Below, piece by piece: positions 46,479 through 59,500 of a stretch of DNA of 64,000 nucleotides; the stretch's first letter is position 1; each line of letters begins with the position of its first letter. Source of the stretch: Botryosphaeria dothidea (lineage: Eukaryota; Ascomycota; Dothideomycetes; Botryosphaeriales; Botryosphaeriaceae). The notes below the pieces were generated by a model. The model saw only the letters and a list, made by a program, of their open reading frames with translations. It was not told where the DNA came from and did no database searches. The position numbers and the translations under genes were made by a program. The DNA is taken from the NCBI GenBank assembly GCA_011503125.2, contig WWBZ02000051.1:62001-126000 (forward strand), in the 5' to 3' direction.

Positions 46479-48432
46479 ATGGTCGAGCTTTCCGCTGGCG
46501 GGAGCGTTGCTGTGAGTTACACGTCCGACAACGGCCGCCGCGAGAATGCGCGCTGACAACAGACCAGCTAGGTGTCTTTGTCGGTCTGCTGTCCACCAGC
46601 ATCCAGAGCGTGGGTTTAACTCTGCAGCGCAAGTCTCATCTGCTCGAAGAGGAGAAGGAAGAACACCATGTCCGCCGTCCGCCCTACAGGCGCCGCCGCT
46701 GGCAGGTATGACACGATAACTGAGCGCTTGGGCAATATCTTCCGCTGACACTGCGCGACGCAGCTGGGCATGCTCATGTTCATTATCGCAAACCTGGTCG
46801 GCAGCACTATCCAGATAACCACCCTCCCGCTGCCCGTTCTGTCCACTCTGCAAGCGGTATGCATCCCCTCTGCAGCCCAACGCCACCCGTATGTACTCGC
46901 GCTGACAGCAGCAGTCCGGCTTGGTCTTCAACTCAATATGCGCCAGCCTCATTCTGAGCGAGCCTTTTACGCGCTACTCGTTCGTCGGCACCTTCTTCGT
47001 CGCAATTGGCGCCGTTCTGATTGGAATCTTCGGCGCTCTGACCGAGCCCTCGCACACCCTCGACCAACTCCTTGACCTTCTGGCCCGTCCCGAGTTCCTC
47101 GTCTGGCTCTTCGCCACCTTCTTCATCAGCATACTCCTATTCCTTGCACAATGGTTCATGAAGCGGCTATTCCACCGCCCTTCTCCCTTGGTTCGTCTTC
47201 TGCGCGGAATGTGCTTTGGCGCCATGAGCGGTATCCTCTCCGCTCACTCGCTCCTGGTCGCCAAATCTGCCGTGGAACTTCTGGTTCGGACCATCGTCGA
47301 CAGGCACAACCAGTTCAACCGCTGGCAATCTTGGGTCATCCTTCTTGGACTTGTGGCCTTGGCACTTTCACAGCTCTACTTTCTGCATCGGGGCCTCAAA
47401 CTTACTTCCACCAGCGTTCTTTACCCTTTCGTTTTCTGCATCTACAACATCATTGCTATTCTGGACGGTCTCATTTATTTCCGCCAAGCCTCGCGCTTGC
47501 CCGTGCGTGACGCCATATTGATCGCCGTCGGCGTGGTCATCTTATTGGGCGGTGTGGCCGCTCTCAGCTGGCGCCTCGAGGACAAGGACCCCGTTGCCGC
47601 TGGCCACCACCGAAAAGCCTCCAGACACTCCTTTACTGGCGTTCCGCCCCCTCGAACCGCTCTTACTCCTGGCCTGGGCTTCCTCGACGCAGGAGGATCC
47701 GACTCTGAGGAGCAATCCCCCTATTGTGGCCCCACCCGCTTTGACGAAGAAGCACCGCTAGGCATATCTAGCGCCGACAAGAAGCGCAAAGGCAGTCACG
47801 CAGCTGGTGCTGGAGATGATGAGCAAACTCCTTTGCTTGCTCGCACCAGTACTGCCCCTTTCAAGGCCTCCGGAGCGGGGACATTCAGCCAGAAAAGAGA
47901 AGGGCAGTCGAGACCGGCTAATTTGAACCGCATGCGCCGCATGACTATCTCGGAAGAGGCAGGGGAGATCTGGGATGAATTGAATGATCGCGACCTGAGA
48001 ACGAGCCCCGGGAACACTCTTCGCTCGCCCTTGGACAGCCGCGGACGTGGAAGAGGCAAGGCGCACGCAAGGTCAAGGTCTGGCACTTTGCCTGTGCTTC
48101 GCGAAAGTGGCAGGAGGGATTCGTGGTGGAACAGTATCACTTCTGGAGGGAAAAAGACGCCTGCAGCACCAAGTCCAAGAACAAGATCAGGAGCCGGGGC
48201 AAGTGATTACGAGGACGACGATCCTGCCGCAGCGCTCTTGAGCCCAAGTCCGGAGAGAAACCGAGGTTGGAATTGGACCATACGTATCCCCCGGACAAGA
48301 AGCGACCCGGACCGACGGGGTAACAGAGGGCCTTTCCGGATGAGCTGGTGGAGCCGGAATAACCAGAAAGACGATACCCCGGATGAACCAGAGCGGCGAA
48401 ACGAGAACGGTGGTGGTGGTGATGATCGCTGA
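46479..48432 (+). CDS. NIPA-like magnesium transporter family membrane protein
   Basis: Four exons: 46479-46511, 46568-46705, 46764-46856 and 46915-48432, giving 593 residues. All introns are 56-58 bases and lie in phase 0. The NIPA (PF05653) core of about nine helices is seen: LGVFVGLLSTSIQSVGLTLQ, LGMLMFIIANLVGSTIQI, PLPVLSTLQASGLVFNSICA, ILSAHSLLVAKSAVELLV and TSTSVLYPFVFCIYNIIAIL. Family members move Mg2+ (or serve related roles) at endosomal or plasma membranes. The ~270-residue C-terminal tail is hydrophilic, Ser/Arg-rich, and probably cytosolic; it is much longer than in animal NIPAs, a usual trait of mould homologues. The loop between helices 1 and 2 is highly charged. Confidence 0.9.
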
Positions 48433-49627
48433 TTTACTATTGTCCAATACGTTCTTTTGCATTCGAGATTTGTCCCTTTTTCCGTCTTTGTTGGCTCTGG
48501 AAGGACTATCATATCAGCATGAAGACTACTAGATTTACAGCGTTGTTAGTGGCATAAGCAGACTGGAATATACCCACTTTGGACTTGGATGCTACTTACG
48601 CATCCTCTCGAATTTTGTTCGCCCCTAAACCTTGCACGCAAAAGCTTGTGATTGATATGCATGTTTTAAGTGCAGATGTTGCCCATGGTTATCCCTACTT
48701 GACAGGAAGTCTCAACAGTACTATATTTACTTAAAACTTAGGCATCGCTAGCAACGGGTATGCATACAGAGTTGATGCAGTTGGCCGGGAACATATTTTT
48801 AGCAGGATTTGCATTGCTTCCGGATGACTATTTTGGATCTGTCTGCGTAATGGATGATGGCTGTGCAGTCATGGCATTTTTGGAAACCGGCGTTCTATTC
48901 TGCCTTCATCACCCTTGTTTTCTTTTTCCTCCGCGTGTTCGAAGACTGCCTCCCGCTCCCCAACCTTTTCTTTACCATCCAGACAAATCCTTCTACGCCC
49001 CGCGGTAAGACCTTGTTGCACTACGTGTGAAACAAAACCTCGTAAAAAATTTTGGTGTAGCTCCTTCCGCCGGCTTTGCTTGTCCGCCCTTGGACGCTCC
49101 GGGCGTATTGCCTATTGGAACGACATCATGGAGGCCGTTCGGGTGCCCCAGCGTTGGGCAAGCGGGCACGCCAAATGACTGGGCGTCATCGATCTCCGGT
49201 GCTATTCGGTCAACGGTGATGGTGCGGTTCGGAGGCGGAGTGGGGTCCTCGGTGGAGAGGGAAGAGTTGTAAGCAACAGATACGCAAAGCCGCATCCGGC
49301 ATGCGCGTGAGGTTCTTTGGGCTACCAGACTGAAGCCGGGAAAGGGAGGCTTGTTGCATCAAGCGTCTGAGGTGGTTCGGTTGGAGAAGTCTCGGAGCGG
49401 GAAAGTCTGGTCGTTTCGCCACGGCAGGAGTTGAAGAACTGTTCGAAATGGCCCCGAGAGGGGGTTGTGGTGCTGGATGTACTTGGAAATGAGAATAATT
49501 CGGTATTAGAACGTGCAAGAATTGGCAGCCGTCTCAGAAAAGGAAAATTTGATTTGTGACCGTCATCAGTAGATATTCTACCTAAGCACTTGAATGACCG
49601 TCCCAAGGCGATGATGAACAGGCGTGT
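48433..49627. other. Spacer after the NIPA-type gene
   Basis: 1.2 kb between the NIPA stop and the decayed phosphotransferase gene; convergent 3' flanks. Short frames only; nothing supported. Confidence 0.4.
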
Positions 49628-51449
49628 TCAGCGTGATTCCAACAAAACTCGCCAGAATGTCTGACGGGACACGCCCATTCTCTCACACAAGACTCTTTCA
49701 AAATCGTCGGGGAAATTGAATGTCTCTCCCGTGCTATCACTCTCATCGATGCCTTGCGGAAAGTACTTGCCGTCGTTGGCAATGAATCTGTCCTTAGGGC
49801 TCAGATGATAGGACCGACCCCGCTGCCAAATTTCGGGAGAGACTTCACCAGAGGACGTAGTTCCTGTGATTTTACAGAAAAAGGACCACTCCCTCTCGAC
49901 AAATTCCGGATACTCAATCTTCCTGTGAGCTTCTTCCTTTTCGGCCGCGGTATATGAGATGGGACATGGAGGAACGTGGCCATCCCTAGTCCATGCAATG
50001 TCGGCCCATTGCTCGGTGACTATTATGAGCAGTGACCTCAACCGGTAAACGTTGACCGTCGGTTGCCGCATTTGCTTTATCAGTTCATTCAGCAACCTCC
50101 ATCTCAGACTTTTGAGGACATGATGCTCATGGTTGATTTCCGCCGTCTTCTCATAGTATCTCGACTCCACTAGTTGAATGCGCCACTGCATGATTTGTTT
50201 CGCAAGAAGCTCATGATGCTTCAATGAAATGCCACCAGGGCTGTTCGGCATCTTTGGCTTTCTAAAGTCGCATTCAAACCTATTTTCCCCTTTGCTGCCC
50301 CCCAATATTGCATGAAAGGAAAGCAGGCAGGACATTGCAGCGGCTCCAGGTGGATATTTGGGAGATAGTCGGATATCGATATCCGCCGATAAGCATGTCT
50401 CTTGAGGGAAATTTTAATATTTCAGGAGCTGAGAGGATCGGTCGGATTGCCCTCATATCATCACGAGATAAGAGGAAGGGGCAGATCGTCAAGTAGTCTT
50501 CGATCAGCTTGCGGAGCTGGAGGATCTCATCCGGAGGTTGGCTGCTGGAACTAGACTCGAGAGGATCTTTAAGGTAACGTGTAATTTTGCCAGCTCCGCA
50601 GGATTTTAATCCCTCAAGTGTCAGACGAGCACGATCGTGGACGTAGACTTCGGCGGAATGGACTAGCGCTGTAAGTAGACGTATGGGGTGTCGTGATCAT
50701 TGCTTTCTTACATGGCCCATACGGAGTTCCATTCACTTCTCCAAACTACCACTTCGTCCTACAATCCGATCCAATGCACAGACCCCTTATCTCGCCGTGA
50801 TCCGGGACTCTGTGGGCATGGAAATGCTCGAGCAGATCGTGAGAGTAGTAAAGGCTGCCGAAGGCCGGAAGCTCAATGGACCACAACAGTTTCTCGATGT
50901 CCACTAGTTTAAGTCGCTCGCTGTCATCAAGATCCATCCAGAATCTGCTGATGGCCGACCCCGTGGGCTGCTCAAACGCGATATATGCGTGGCCGAGCGG
51001 ATTGTCCGCGGTGCAAGAATAGTCCACAATCTTTGGAGCGGGTATACCATAAGACCTGACGAGGTCAGTTGTGGCTACTTCACTTGCCACCCTCAGTCGC
51101 GATCGGGAGGTATCTCTTTCATATGGGTCACCTATGGTATCAAAAGAACTCCGAAGAATTATCGAGAGAACACCATCCATCTGGACCCGGATGCTGCGTG
51201 GCGCTTTGTTTTCACCGAATTTGTCGATGTAAATATGTCCGTCTGAGGGTTTACCCGCCTTCTTCAAGATCTTCCGAAATACTTTGTAGATGCCTCCAAG
51301 GTTGGTCTCACGGTATCGGCGGGAGTAGGTGTCAATTTCTCCGAATCTACAGCATTGACGAATTCGATTGGCATAAGCAGGAACAGGGAGAGCAAGGGAG
51401 GACAAGGGCACCAGAAAACGTACAGGAATCTGTTGGAATTGTACGTCCA
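49628..51449 (-). pseudogene. Phosphotransferase-family (APH/AIM9-like) pseudogene
   Basis: Family traits run along the minus strand but are broken. An N-lobe piece (50749-51411) reads NLGGIYKVFR, ASEVATTDLVRSYGIPAPKI, then DNPLGHAYIAFE and LPAFGSLYYSHDL. It stops at TAG 50746-50748, where homologues typically continue with an aromatic residue. The reading goes on as FGEVNGTPYGP, a 43-base intron (50669-50711) and a helix-rich part. The kinase catalytic region reads SAPEILKFPSRDMLI and ISTW where the family has a HPDLH-type loop with Asn and a DW motif, so catalytic His/Asp/Asn are gone. Near 50290-50320, at a G6 run, the frame shifts to a long C-terminal part (CDFRKPKMPNS ... PCPISYTAAEKEEAH), intact to 49628. 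The first exon motif WTYNSNRFLY is at about 51420-51449. It is unlikely to make an active enzyme. Confidence 0.75.
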
Positions 51450-52839
51450 GAGGCTCCAGAAGCTTGGTGGCAGATGGGCAATACGTTCTGGGAGAGACCG
51501 CTTTCGCCAGGATATCTGGACGGCAGCTTCCTTCTTCTGTCCTTCACGGATACTGTTTAGATTTGTATGGAGAGTGACTTCTTAGGTTCAAACATATTAT
51601 TTCTAGTCTTCGCTTTGAAAGTTCCGGGCTTGTTGGGCTCGAGGAAAGCAGCGGCGGTGTGCGCTCTCGCAACGCGTGAATGACGAGGCCCAGAGCGGAC
51701 CACCAACCTCCGCTCCGCCTCCTCATCTTTGATATCCGACCAGTCCACCATCCCATGCTCTTTTTGGATGTTCTGAGAGCGTCCAGCTTTAGGAGCGTCC
51801 TGGGGGGTTTGTCTTGCGGTACTTAGAATACATTGGTGCCGCATGCGTGATTCGAGTGGAGGTCGATTCTCGCGCACGAAGCGCCGGCGCCTTCATCAGC
51901 ATCATTCTGCGAGTACAGTGGACGAGGAAATTGGTATGGGAAGTTCTGAAAGGGAGTGAGAAGGGGCGAGGACAAGGCAGGCGGCAGCTTTTGATCATGA
52001 TGTGAAGTTACACAGCATCTTGAGTGCGGCACAGCCAAGGTGGACTGTTTGTTTTGACAGGGAATGAAATGCCCGCTGGTCCGGGATACCTCCCGTGCAC
52101 TCGAACATGCAGGAGGACGTGATTTTGGTCGCAGCAGACATGGTATGGATCCGGCGGTAAGATTTGGAGCTCCGACACCTTAGAGGCGGGGAATTGCTGC
52201 TAAGTACTGGGCTGGTAGAGGAGCCATGAGAATCGAGATGACTTTACTGCTTCGTGGGTTGCATTCGGAAAAACATCCAGGCAATGCGGGATAAGAATTG
52301 AATGGCAGACTGTCTTCTTCGGGGCTCCCACCGGCCTCGGCTAAGTATATAGAAGGACGGGCGAGGTCCCACGATCGGCAGGCGTCGGGGTCTGGGCAGG
52401 GATCGGTCGCTGGCCTCGCAACGCTCCTTCTCATACATCATCGCCGCGGAACTCTGCGCTGCCTGCTAACCTCGTCGACAATAGGTGTCCAGATGTTGCC
52501 TTCTGCCCGTACCCGATCCTCTCATGATCACCGCTCCACCGCGTCCTTCTCACCTCCCGTCCTGTGATATTCCTCGTACCGCCTGCTCAAACGTGCCTGT
52601 AACGGCTGCCTACATCGCGCAACCTAATCGTTCCAGCGACCACCTGTCCCGTATTGCTCTTATTCGAGTCGTCCTGCACCACTATCCACCCTGATAGCCG
52701 CTCGTCCAGCCTCTTAAGCCTCGCGCTTCCCTACCGCTCCGGAGCCCACACTTTCGACCCCGCAGAAGCCCGGAATCATCCCGCCGTGCCAGGCCTATAC
52801 ACCAGGCCCTGAGACCGAACCCATAAAGCTCCAGCAACC
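51450..52839. other. Spacer upstream of the Mpv17 gene
   Basis: 1.4 kb. Several frames at 51557-52040 on the minus strand have no confirmed family. The stretch close to 52839 is C/T-rich (pyrimidine-rich) and looks like a fungal leader. No gene is supported. Confidence 0.35.
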
Positions 52840-53541
52840 ATGATAAGTCCCATGATACAGCAGACCATCATGGCCGCCGTGCTGTCCGCAACCAGCAATG
52901 TGCTTGCGCAGCTCATCACGGCCCAGAAGACGGACGTAAGAAGCTACCTCTCCCCCGCCTCTCAACACCCGGGCTGACATGCGTCCCCAGCAAGCCTTCA
53001 CCATTGACCCCACACCAGTCTTCAAATTCGTCCTCTTCACCGTCCTGAGCACCCCGCCGAACGTCTTATGGCAGGAATTCCTCGAGGACGCCTTTCCCGG
53101 CCAGAAAAAGCCTCCGCCCGACGCGCCCAAGACGCAGAATGATGAGAAGCCGGCGAAGGACGTGGTCAAGGACAAGGCAAAGAGAACCAGCGCGGGAATG
53201 AATTGGGGCAACGTCTTCATGAAGTTTCTGTTGGACCAGACCGTAGGCGGCGCGGTGAACACGGCTCTGTTCATCGCGGGCATGAAAGCCTTGAACGGCG
53301 CTGGTTCGGAGGAGATAAAGACGGCGGTCAAAGAGGTGAGTCCAGACTGCGGATGAGTAAAGAAAGATGCTAATTCGCAGCTTTGCAGGGACTTTGGCCT
53401 CTCTTCGTCGCCGGCACGAAGCTCTGGCCCGCTGTCTCGCTGATCAGCTTCACCATGGTCCCCGTTGACAAGAGGGTACTCTTTGGCAGCACTGTTGGTG
53501 TTGCTTGGGGAGTGTACCTAAGCTTGGTTGCGGCCCAGTAG
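52840..53541 (+). CDS. Mpv17/PMP22 family integral membrane protein
   Basis: Three exons: 52840-52935, 52991-53335 and 53389-53541, giving 197 residues, usual for the family. Introns are 55 and 53 bases in phase 0. The N-terminal helix starts MISPMIQQTIMAAVLSATSN, followed by a helix in FKFVLFTVLSTPPNVLWQEF. An extra hydrophilic Lys/Asp/Pro insert separates this from MNWGNVFMKFLLDQTVGGAVNTALFIA. The C-terminal signature LWPAVSLISFTMVPVDKRVLFGS is typical of Mpv17. Members sit in the peroxisomal or inner mitochondrial membrane and form small channels or affect metabolite transport; which organelle applies here is not visible. Confidence 0.9.
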
Positions 53542-54789
53542 GTCGATGGCACAAGCTTACCAGGCTTGAAGTTGATTTATACGTGTGTAACAATCCTACT
53601 TTTGGGAGTATCTTGTTGGTTAGCGCATAAGTGCACGGAGCTGTTCGACTTATTTCTTAGAAGACAAGATTCTTTGTTCCTTTGACTTGGCCAGGCGTTG
53701 ACTTTTCGCATCCCTATGCATCTTGGTGAAATGCCCTTAAACTTCAGCTACCGTTCTTTCCTCCAGCGAGCATTCCTTGAGCTTCCGGATTGAGCTCAAA
53801 TGCAGGCACATCTAACAGCTTTCTCTGAGAAATATGGCCACTGAAAAAGTCCTGATTGCCTCTTTCCGGCAAGTGTACGCCTCCGTAGCCAGCTAATGAC
53901 TTGTCTCCACACAGCCAGAAGACTCATGCGAGACATAGCTCAGTCTTGCGCAGACAATGGATGCCGCATGAGGAAAAGCTCGCTTTACGGCACGGAGTTC
54001 CTCCGTCAAGCCGAGAACTTGAGGACAGTGCTCCAACACCTGGCGCCGGTTAGCGTCACTCCAGTGGCGGGACTTGTTACCGTCCACTCCTGCGCGATGG
54101 CTGCTCGGTACATCTCGACCAGCACTCCAGCACCTCTTCTGTAACAATCAGCAGATTCCTGCATCACTCGCTCTACCAGTGGCTTATAATCACCGAAGAA
54201 CAGCACTTACCATCCAAATATTGCGGCCCAGATTCCAACAGAGCATACAACATCGGATAGTCACGACAGCCGAGACTACAAACCCCGGACTGTTCGTGAA
54301 TGGCACCAGGCGTGTCATGCTCGTTCATGCATCCTCGTCCATGGGTACCTGCAGCGCCGCGCCAAAGAAGCGTCAACCTGTTTGTAGCCCGTGGGAACGC
54401 CCTACTAGCGTGTCGGGGTCTAGCCCCGTCCATCCCCCAGGCTGCGCCTCTGGTGCAGTCTCAACGCCAGACTAAAAGACAGACGCCACGCCCATGCACC
54501 AACAGAGCAATGAAGTAGGGCAATCTCCTATATCTCAGAGTCTTGCAATCTGTCTGTGCGGACTCGAGCACATGTTGGCGCGATTTTACTGCTACATCGA
54601 TATGGCGCCTACATCGGGCCTCTCTTAGCCTGGCTGACAGTGAGCTTTCCCCGGGTCATTCCAAATCGCCGCACCCAGATCTATTTTCCAGGTTGTGAGA
54701 ATACATTCCTCCCCACTTTATCCAGTCCCTGTCCCTTCTTTTCGTGCGCAGACCCGGTCAACTCGAATCAAGCATTCCATCATCGTGCA
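53542..54789. other. Spacer between the Mpv17 gene and the rhodopsin-like gene
   Basis: 1.25 kb: the Mpv17 3' flank and upstream region of the next plus-strand gene. Small frames on the minus strand (53893-54433) have no recognised domain. No gene is supported. Confidence 0.35.
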
Positions 54790-55542
54790 ATGACTATCGC
54801 CCCTACCGGCCCGGGCCTTACGCTCGAGCTCCTATCAATCACCCTCCTCGTCTTCTCATGGGTGGTCGTTGCTGGGCGTTTGTGGGTGCGGAAGAGTATT
54901 CGGGCGGTCGGTACTGACGATTGGTTGATGGTCTCTGGGCTAGTATGTTTCCTGGATCTGGTTTCGATTCCCTTTTCGTCCTGACATATTCCAGATTTTC
55001 TTCACTTTGGCATGCCAAGCTACAATATCTGCTGCGTACAATGGCGTAGGCACTCATGCTATTCACCTCGATGACTACTACGATCACGAGGGCCGCAAAG
55101 TACGTCCATCCTAGATTTGTCTTCCCGAAGGCTCAGCTGACCTTCCGCAGTGGTTTATGTTTTTCCAGATTTTTTATGTTGCATCTACTGTCCCGATTAA
55201 GAGCGCCATTTGCATTGCTCTTTTACGCATCACTAAGGAACGGAAATACCGATACCCGCTTAACGGTATCATGGCGCTGGCCTCCGTTGCCGCAATCACC
55301 ACTATTGTAACGGTGCTGGCACAATGCCGGCCCATTGCTGCCACTTGGGACAAGAGACTGGGCACATGTGACAATCCTAAAGTCATCACCAACGTCTCGT
55401 ACTTCATTTCATCCGTCTCCATCGTCACCGACTGGACCTGCGCAATCCTGCCCGTCTTCATTCTCTGGAACATCCAACTGCGCTTCCGCATCAAAGCTTC
55501 CGTGGCCGCCATCCTGGCTCTGGGTGTAATGTGAGTAGTCCC

Positions 55543-55573
<31 letters not shown>

Positions 55574-56119
55574 GTCACTTCCCACCTCTTCCCCACACCA
55601 AGCCCACCACCACATTCGAGACTGACACCAGACCTCGCAAACAGCGCCAGCTCAGCCACCCTCGTCCGCCTGCGCTACCTCCTCAACTACAACAACCCCA
55701 ACGACTACCTCTACGGCCTCGCCAAAATCGCGGCGTGGTCCATCATCGAGTCCGGCACAGGCATCATCGCGGGGTCGCTGCCGGCCCTCAAGCCGCTCCT
55801 CCGCCACATCCCCTTCCTCGCCTCCGAGGCCGACGACGACAACGACGAGGGCGACGACAGGCTCATCACCGGCCGCAAGCGAAGGACCAACACGTTCCGC
55901 CGGGGCAGCCGGAGCACGAGCTCGGTCGGCCGCGACGCGACCGGCGTGCACACGGAGTGCGAGGCCGGCAAGCGCACGTGGGAGGAGCTGTCGGACGCCG
56001 AGAGCCAGAAGTACATTCTGAAGGAGAGCCAGGTCACGGTGACGAACGAGGTCGTGCCGGCGTACGAGCTGAGTTTGGGCCGGACGCGCTCGACGAGGGA
56101 GACGAGGGTGGAGATGTAG
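54790..56119 (+). CDS. Rhodopsin-domain (PF20684) integral membrane protein
   Basis: Four exons: 54790-54942, 54995-55099, 55151-55530 and 55645-56119, giving 370 residues. Introns are 52, 51 and 114 bases; the last holds a CAT tract. The product is a seven-helix protein of the fungal rhodopsin-like family: FSWVVVAGRLWVRKSIR followed by GTDDWLMVSGL, then YDHEGRK, FMFFQIFYVASTVPIKSAIC, LAQCRPIAATWD, the CxN-type loop GTCDNPKVI, and SIVTDWTCAILPVFILW. The ~130-residue C-terminal tail is hydrophilic, Asp-rich then Arg/Ser/Thr-rich. Members are widespread in moulds (some in toxin clusters, some Pth11-like receptors), so a receptor or sensing role is possible but not shown. No retinal lysine was sought. 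Confidence 0.9.
55543..55573. repeat. CAT microsatellite inside an intron
   Basis: Ten CAT units in the third intron of the rhodopsin-like gene, 12 bases after its donor site. Confidence 0.9.
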
Positions 56120-56552
56120 GCGCGAGTGAAGAAGTTGCCCGCGAGTGGAGGACGAGAAGCGTGAGGACTCGGGATGGATGTGGAGTTTCGAATGGCATGA
56201 TTCCCCGGAGAAGACTCATTATTCCCTTTGTTGTATTATATAGCTGGATGATTTGGGGAAGGACGGGTGACGGTGCCACAGCATGGATGGTCCAAATGGC
56301 GTTTTGGGAAGTGTCAAGAAAAAAAAGTCTTTTTCGAAACATGGAGACGATACCCATAGATATATCATATCTATTATTTTGATCACCAAGTGGATTCGCG
56401 TGAGCATCAAGTGGGCGATTATGAAGCAGGCTCCGAAACGATTGCCAATCGTTGGTCACTTTTGTCTGCAGGTTTTGGTAAGTGACTGGAAATTGATAAA
56501 GTAAATCAGCTTTCTCAGAGCATTCCAGAGTGCCCAAGCTAAGCATCGGATA
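56120..56552. other. Spacer between convergent genes
   Basis: 433 bases between the rhodopsin-like and DUF3433 genes; both transcripts end here. No other feature seen. Confidence 0.45.
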
Positions 56553-59500
56553 CTACGAATCAGTTCTCGGAGGCCGACCCCCCTCCCCACCCTTCTCCGC
56601 CGCCTCGTCCACATCAATCCCAAACCTGCCACCGGCCCACCACCCCATCCTAAACACCCGGCCCTCGTACACGCCCTTCGCCCGCTTCTCCCCGCTGCCC
56701 AACCACTCCGCGCCTGCCGGCACGACGTCTCTGCCCAGCATCTTGGACCCGGCCAGCAGACTGGCGACCGCCGCGATCGAGCACGGGTTCTTGGGCAGCA
56801 CGTGCTTCGTATCGAGCGCCGCGCACGTCGCCGCCGCGCACACCACCAAGCCCGCCAGCAGCCCTTCCAAGATGCGCGTCGGGACGGCGTTCTGCAGCAG
56901 GCGCAGCCGGTGCGGCGCGCGCAGGACGGCGGCGAGCCGCGGGGTGCCGGCCGGCGCGGGCGCGCGGCGGGCGTTGAGGACCTGCGCGAGGATGCGGCCG
57001 TAGAGGGCGTTGGTGGCGGCGAGCAGGCGGGCCTGGTTGGCGGTGCCGATGAGCTCGTCGGGCGGGATCGCGCTGGAGCCGTGCAGGAGGAGCGAGAAGA
57101 AGCTGTCTTGGTCGGTTGTGGGGTGGATGCTCGTGGGGATGTTGAGGTTGTTGCTGAGGTTGTCGAGGATGATGGTGCCGACGGTGCGGGCGGTCGTTTC
57201 GTCGGGGGATGGGGGTGTGGAGAGGTCGAGGGAGAAGTCGGCGGCGTTGAAGGTGACGTCGGTCTCGACGCGCTCGAGGTAGGGGTTGCAGGCCAGCACG
57301 GTGATGTCGGTGAGGTTCGTGTCTTCGAACTGCGCGAAGATGGCGCGGTTTCGAGGGCAGGCCAGGTCTGGGTTGTCGTAGTCGAACTCGAAGCTGCCGT
57401 AGTAGGTGTCGTTGTTCTGGAGAATGCCTGAGGTGAGCCGAGTGCAGTTCCCGTCTCCTGTACTGTCTACTATAATTGCGAATCCTGACTCAGGTCCATA
57501 AGTGGAGTTGGAGCTTGGAGATGTATCGGATGAAGGATCAGATGTGCTTGGAGGGCCGGTGAGAAGCTGTCTCTTCATAATGTTGTTTTGCGTCTGGATC
57601 CTCTCTCGCGGGACTACAGTGCAATTCAACTGGGCTCGAGATGCAGTAACTCGAGCCGAGATCTTTCCTTCCTCGAGACCGTTGCTAAAGCTCTCGGAAG
57701 ACGTCGGAGACAAGTTAAGCTGAGGGAAGGCCAAGGTATCGTACGTGAACAGAGGTTCGCTTGAGTTATCGGCCAGCACCAAGCCTACCATATTGTAGCC
57801 GTCGTCTATGGCCGCACCTCCGCTCTGGTTGTAGGCCGAAGGCGGAAAGTACGTCTGCTGAGAAAGCTGTACGTCGTAGCTTTGGTTGACCCCCGCCGCA
57901 AAGAATAGTCCGCTTACGGCAATGGTCAGAAGAGGTGTCAGGACCATGCCAAGCGACGAGCTTGCTACAGCAATCTGCCGGTGTTTTACAGCTCTCCATA
58001 GGCAATGGAGTCCTAGCTTCCCCAAGTAATCCTCATAAAGACTGGGCTGGCTCGAGGCTGGGCCGCGAGATAAGGTCGCATATGGCTGGAATGTTTTGGT
58101 GGAAAAGTCCAGAGAAGCAAAAAGAAGGCCAATCGCAACCAGAACTGTAGTAGGAACGTACGTGTATGCGTAGTGGGCGTACTCGTCGGATGCGATGTCT
58201 GTTATCCCGTCCTTTCGGCGAGACACTTGATACAGCGTCTCCAGTACAACAATAACAGCAATTGGAACCCCGATGACCAGTATTTTCGCCGGCAGAGTTA
58301 CCGCGAATGGACGGTACCAAGAAATCTTTTTCTTTTCCTCTTCTCCTTCATAAGAAGGCACGCTCGCGTATTGTCCTCTGTCCGCGGATTCGTCCGATTC
58401 TCCGTCCGTTTGGATGACAGAAAACTTTTTGTGACTTCCATCCTGAGAGGTAGCAGTGCGGTATCCAGTGTCAGAGAGTCTTTCCCGCACTACCGAGAGA
58501 CCATGAGCTCCCGTGCCTTGCAAGGTCTTGCTCAGGCCTGGCGATGCAGCTAAAATTGCTGCGAAATTCCCTATCGGGCCGGGATCAGCAGGGGTGGTCT
58601 TTCGAGGGCCCACGAAGACGAGCAGAGCAGAAAGAATGGCCATGACTGCCATGAAGCCCTCGATAAGTCCGAAAGCTAGTGGTCGGATGACCAGGCGGCC
58701 TTCCGAGCTGGTGATTGAGCCTGGTACAGTTTGATTCGTCTCTGTTGTAAGGTACACGTCGGCAATCTGAACAGCGAAGGACTTGAAAAAAGTCCGGGCG
58801 GCAGTAAGATAAAGCTCTGGGCTTGCGACCAATACTTCCGTCGGAGTCTTTGGAAGAACTGCTGCAAAATAGTCTGCCAAAGACATGTCTCCGGATGTTC
58901 CACCTGCGAACCACTCTGGGAACGGCTTGTAGGAAACTAACATGGCTGTGATGATGTCCTCCGCTGCTAATGCTGGAAATGTGGATGGTTCCGCGCCGGT
59001 GTCAACGGTCACGGATGGGGATGAGGTGATTGATGCATTGGTACCGAGCATCACAGTAGCCGGATAGATGCTGTATGAAGGCCTGCATATGATGTTTGAG
59101 AGGTTGACGTGGCTCAAAGGATCAGGGGTTTCCGTAGAGGTTTCATTGACAAAGCCGGACGCCATGAGCACATGTCCCACGCCATCGTTACATTGAGTAG
59201 AAGACTGTTCAATATAGGTCTCGAACTGATCCGAGTTCGTCGACGTCTGGTACTCCATCATAGGACAATAAGGTGAAGTAAGGGTGACGTTGATCGTCAC
59301 TGTGCCGTTGTCCTTGGAGGTGCTGATGTCTTGGACTAAGGCAATCTGACAGTCCAAATCAGCCTGGAAGGCTTGAACATTGGCCGTCAGGTTGGTGCTG
59401 GATTTCGGCACTACCTACAGTCAGCTATTAAATTTCAATTAATCAATGCTGAGGGGAGTGGGACCGGGCAAAAAGATGGTGCGAATAGTGCGGTTGTTCT

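Noticed and set aside
51557..51877. Minus-strand frame with DWSDIKDEEAERR, faintly like the start of a fungal bZIP region
   Set aside because: The following basic region and leucine repeat are absent; resemblance is a few residues only.
53893..54433. Overlapping small minus-strand frames
   Set aside because: No domain or consistent splicing joins them; left as intergenic.
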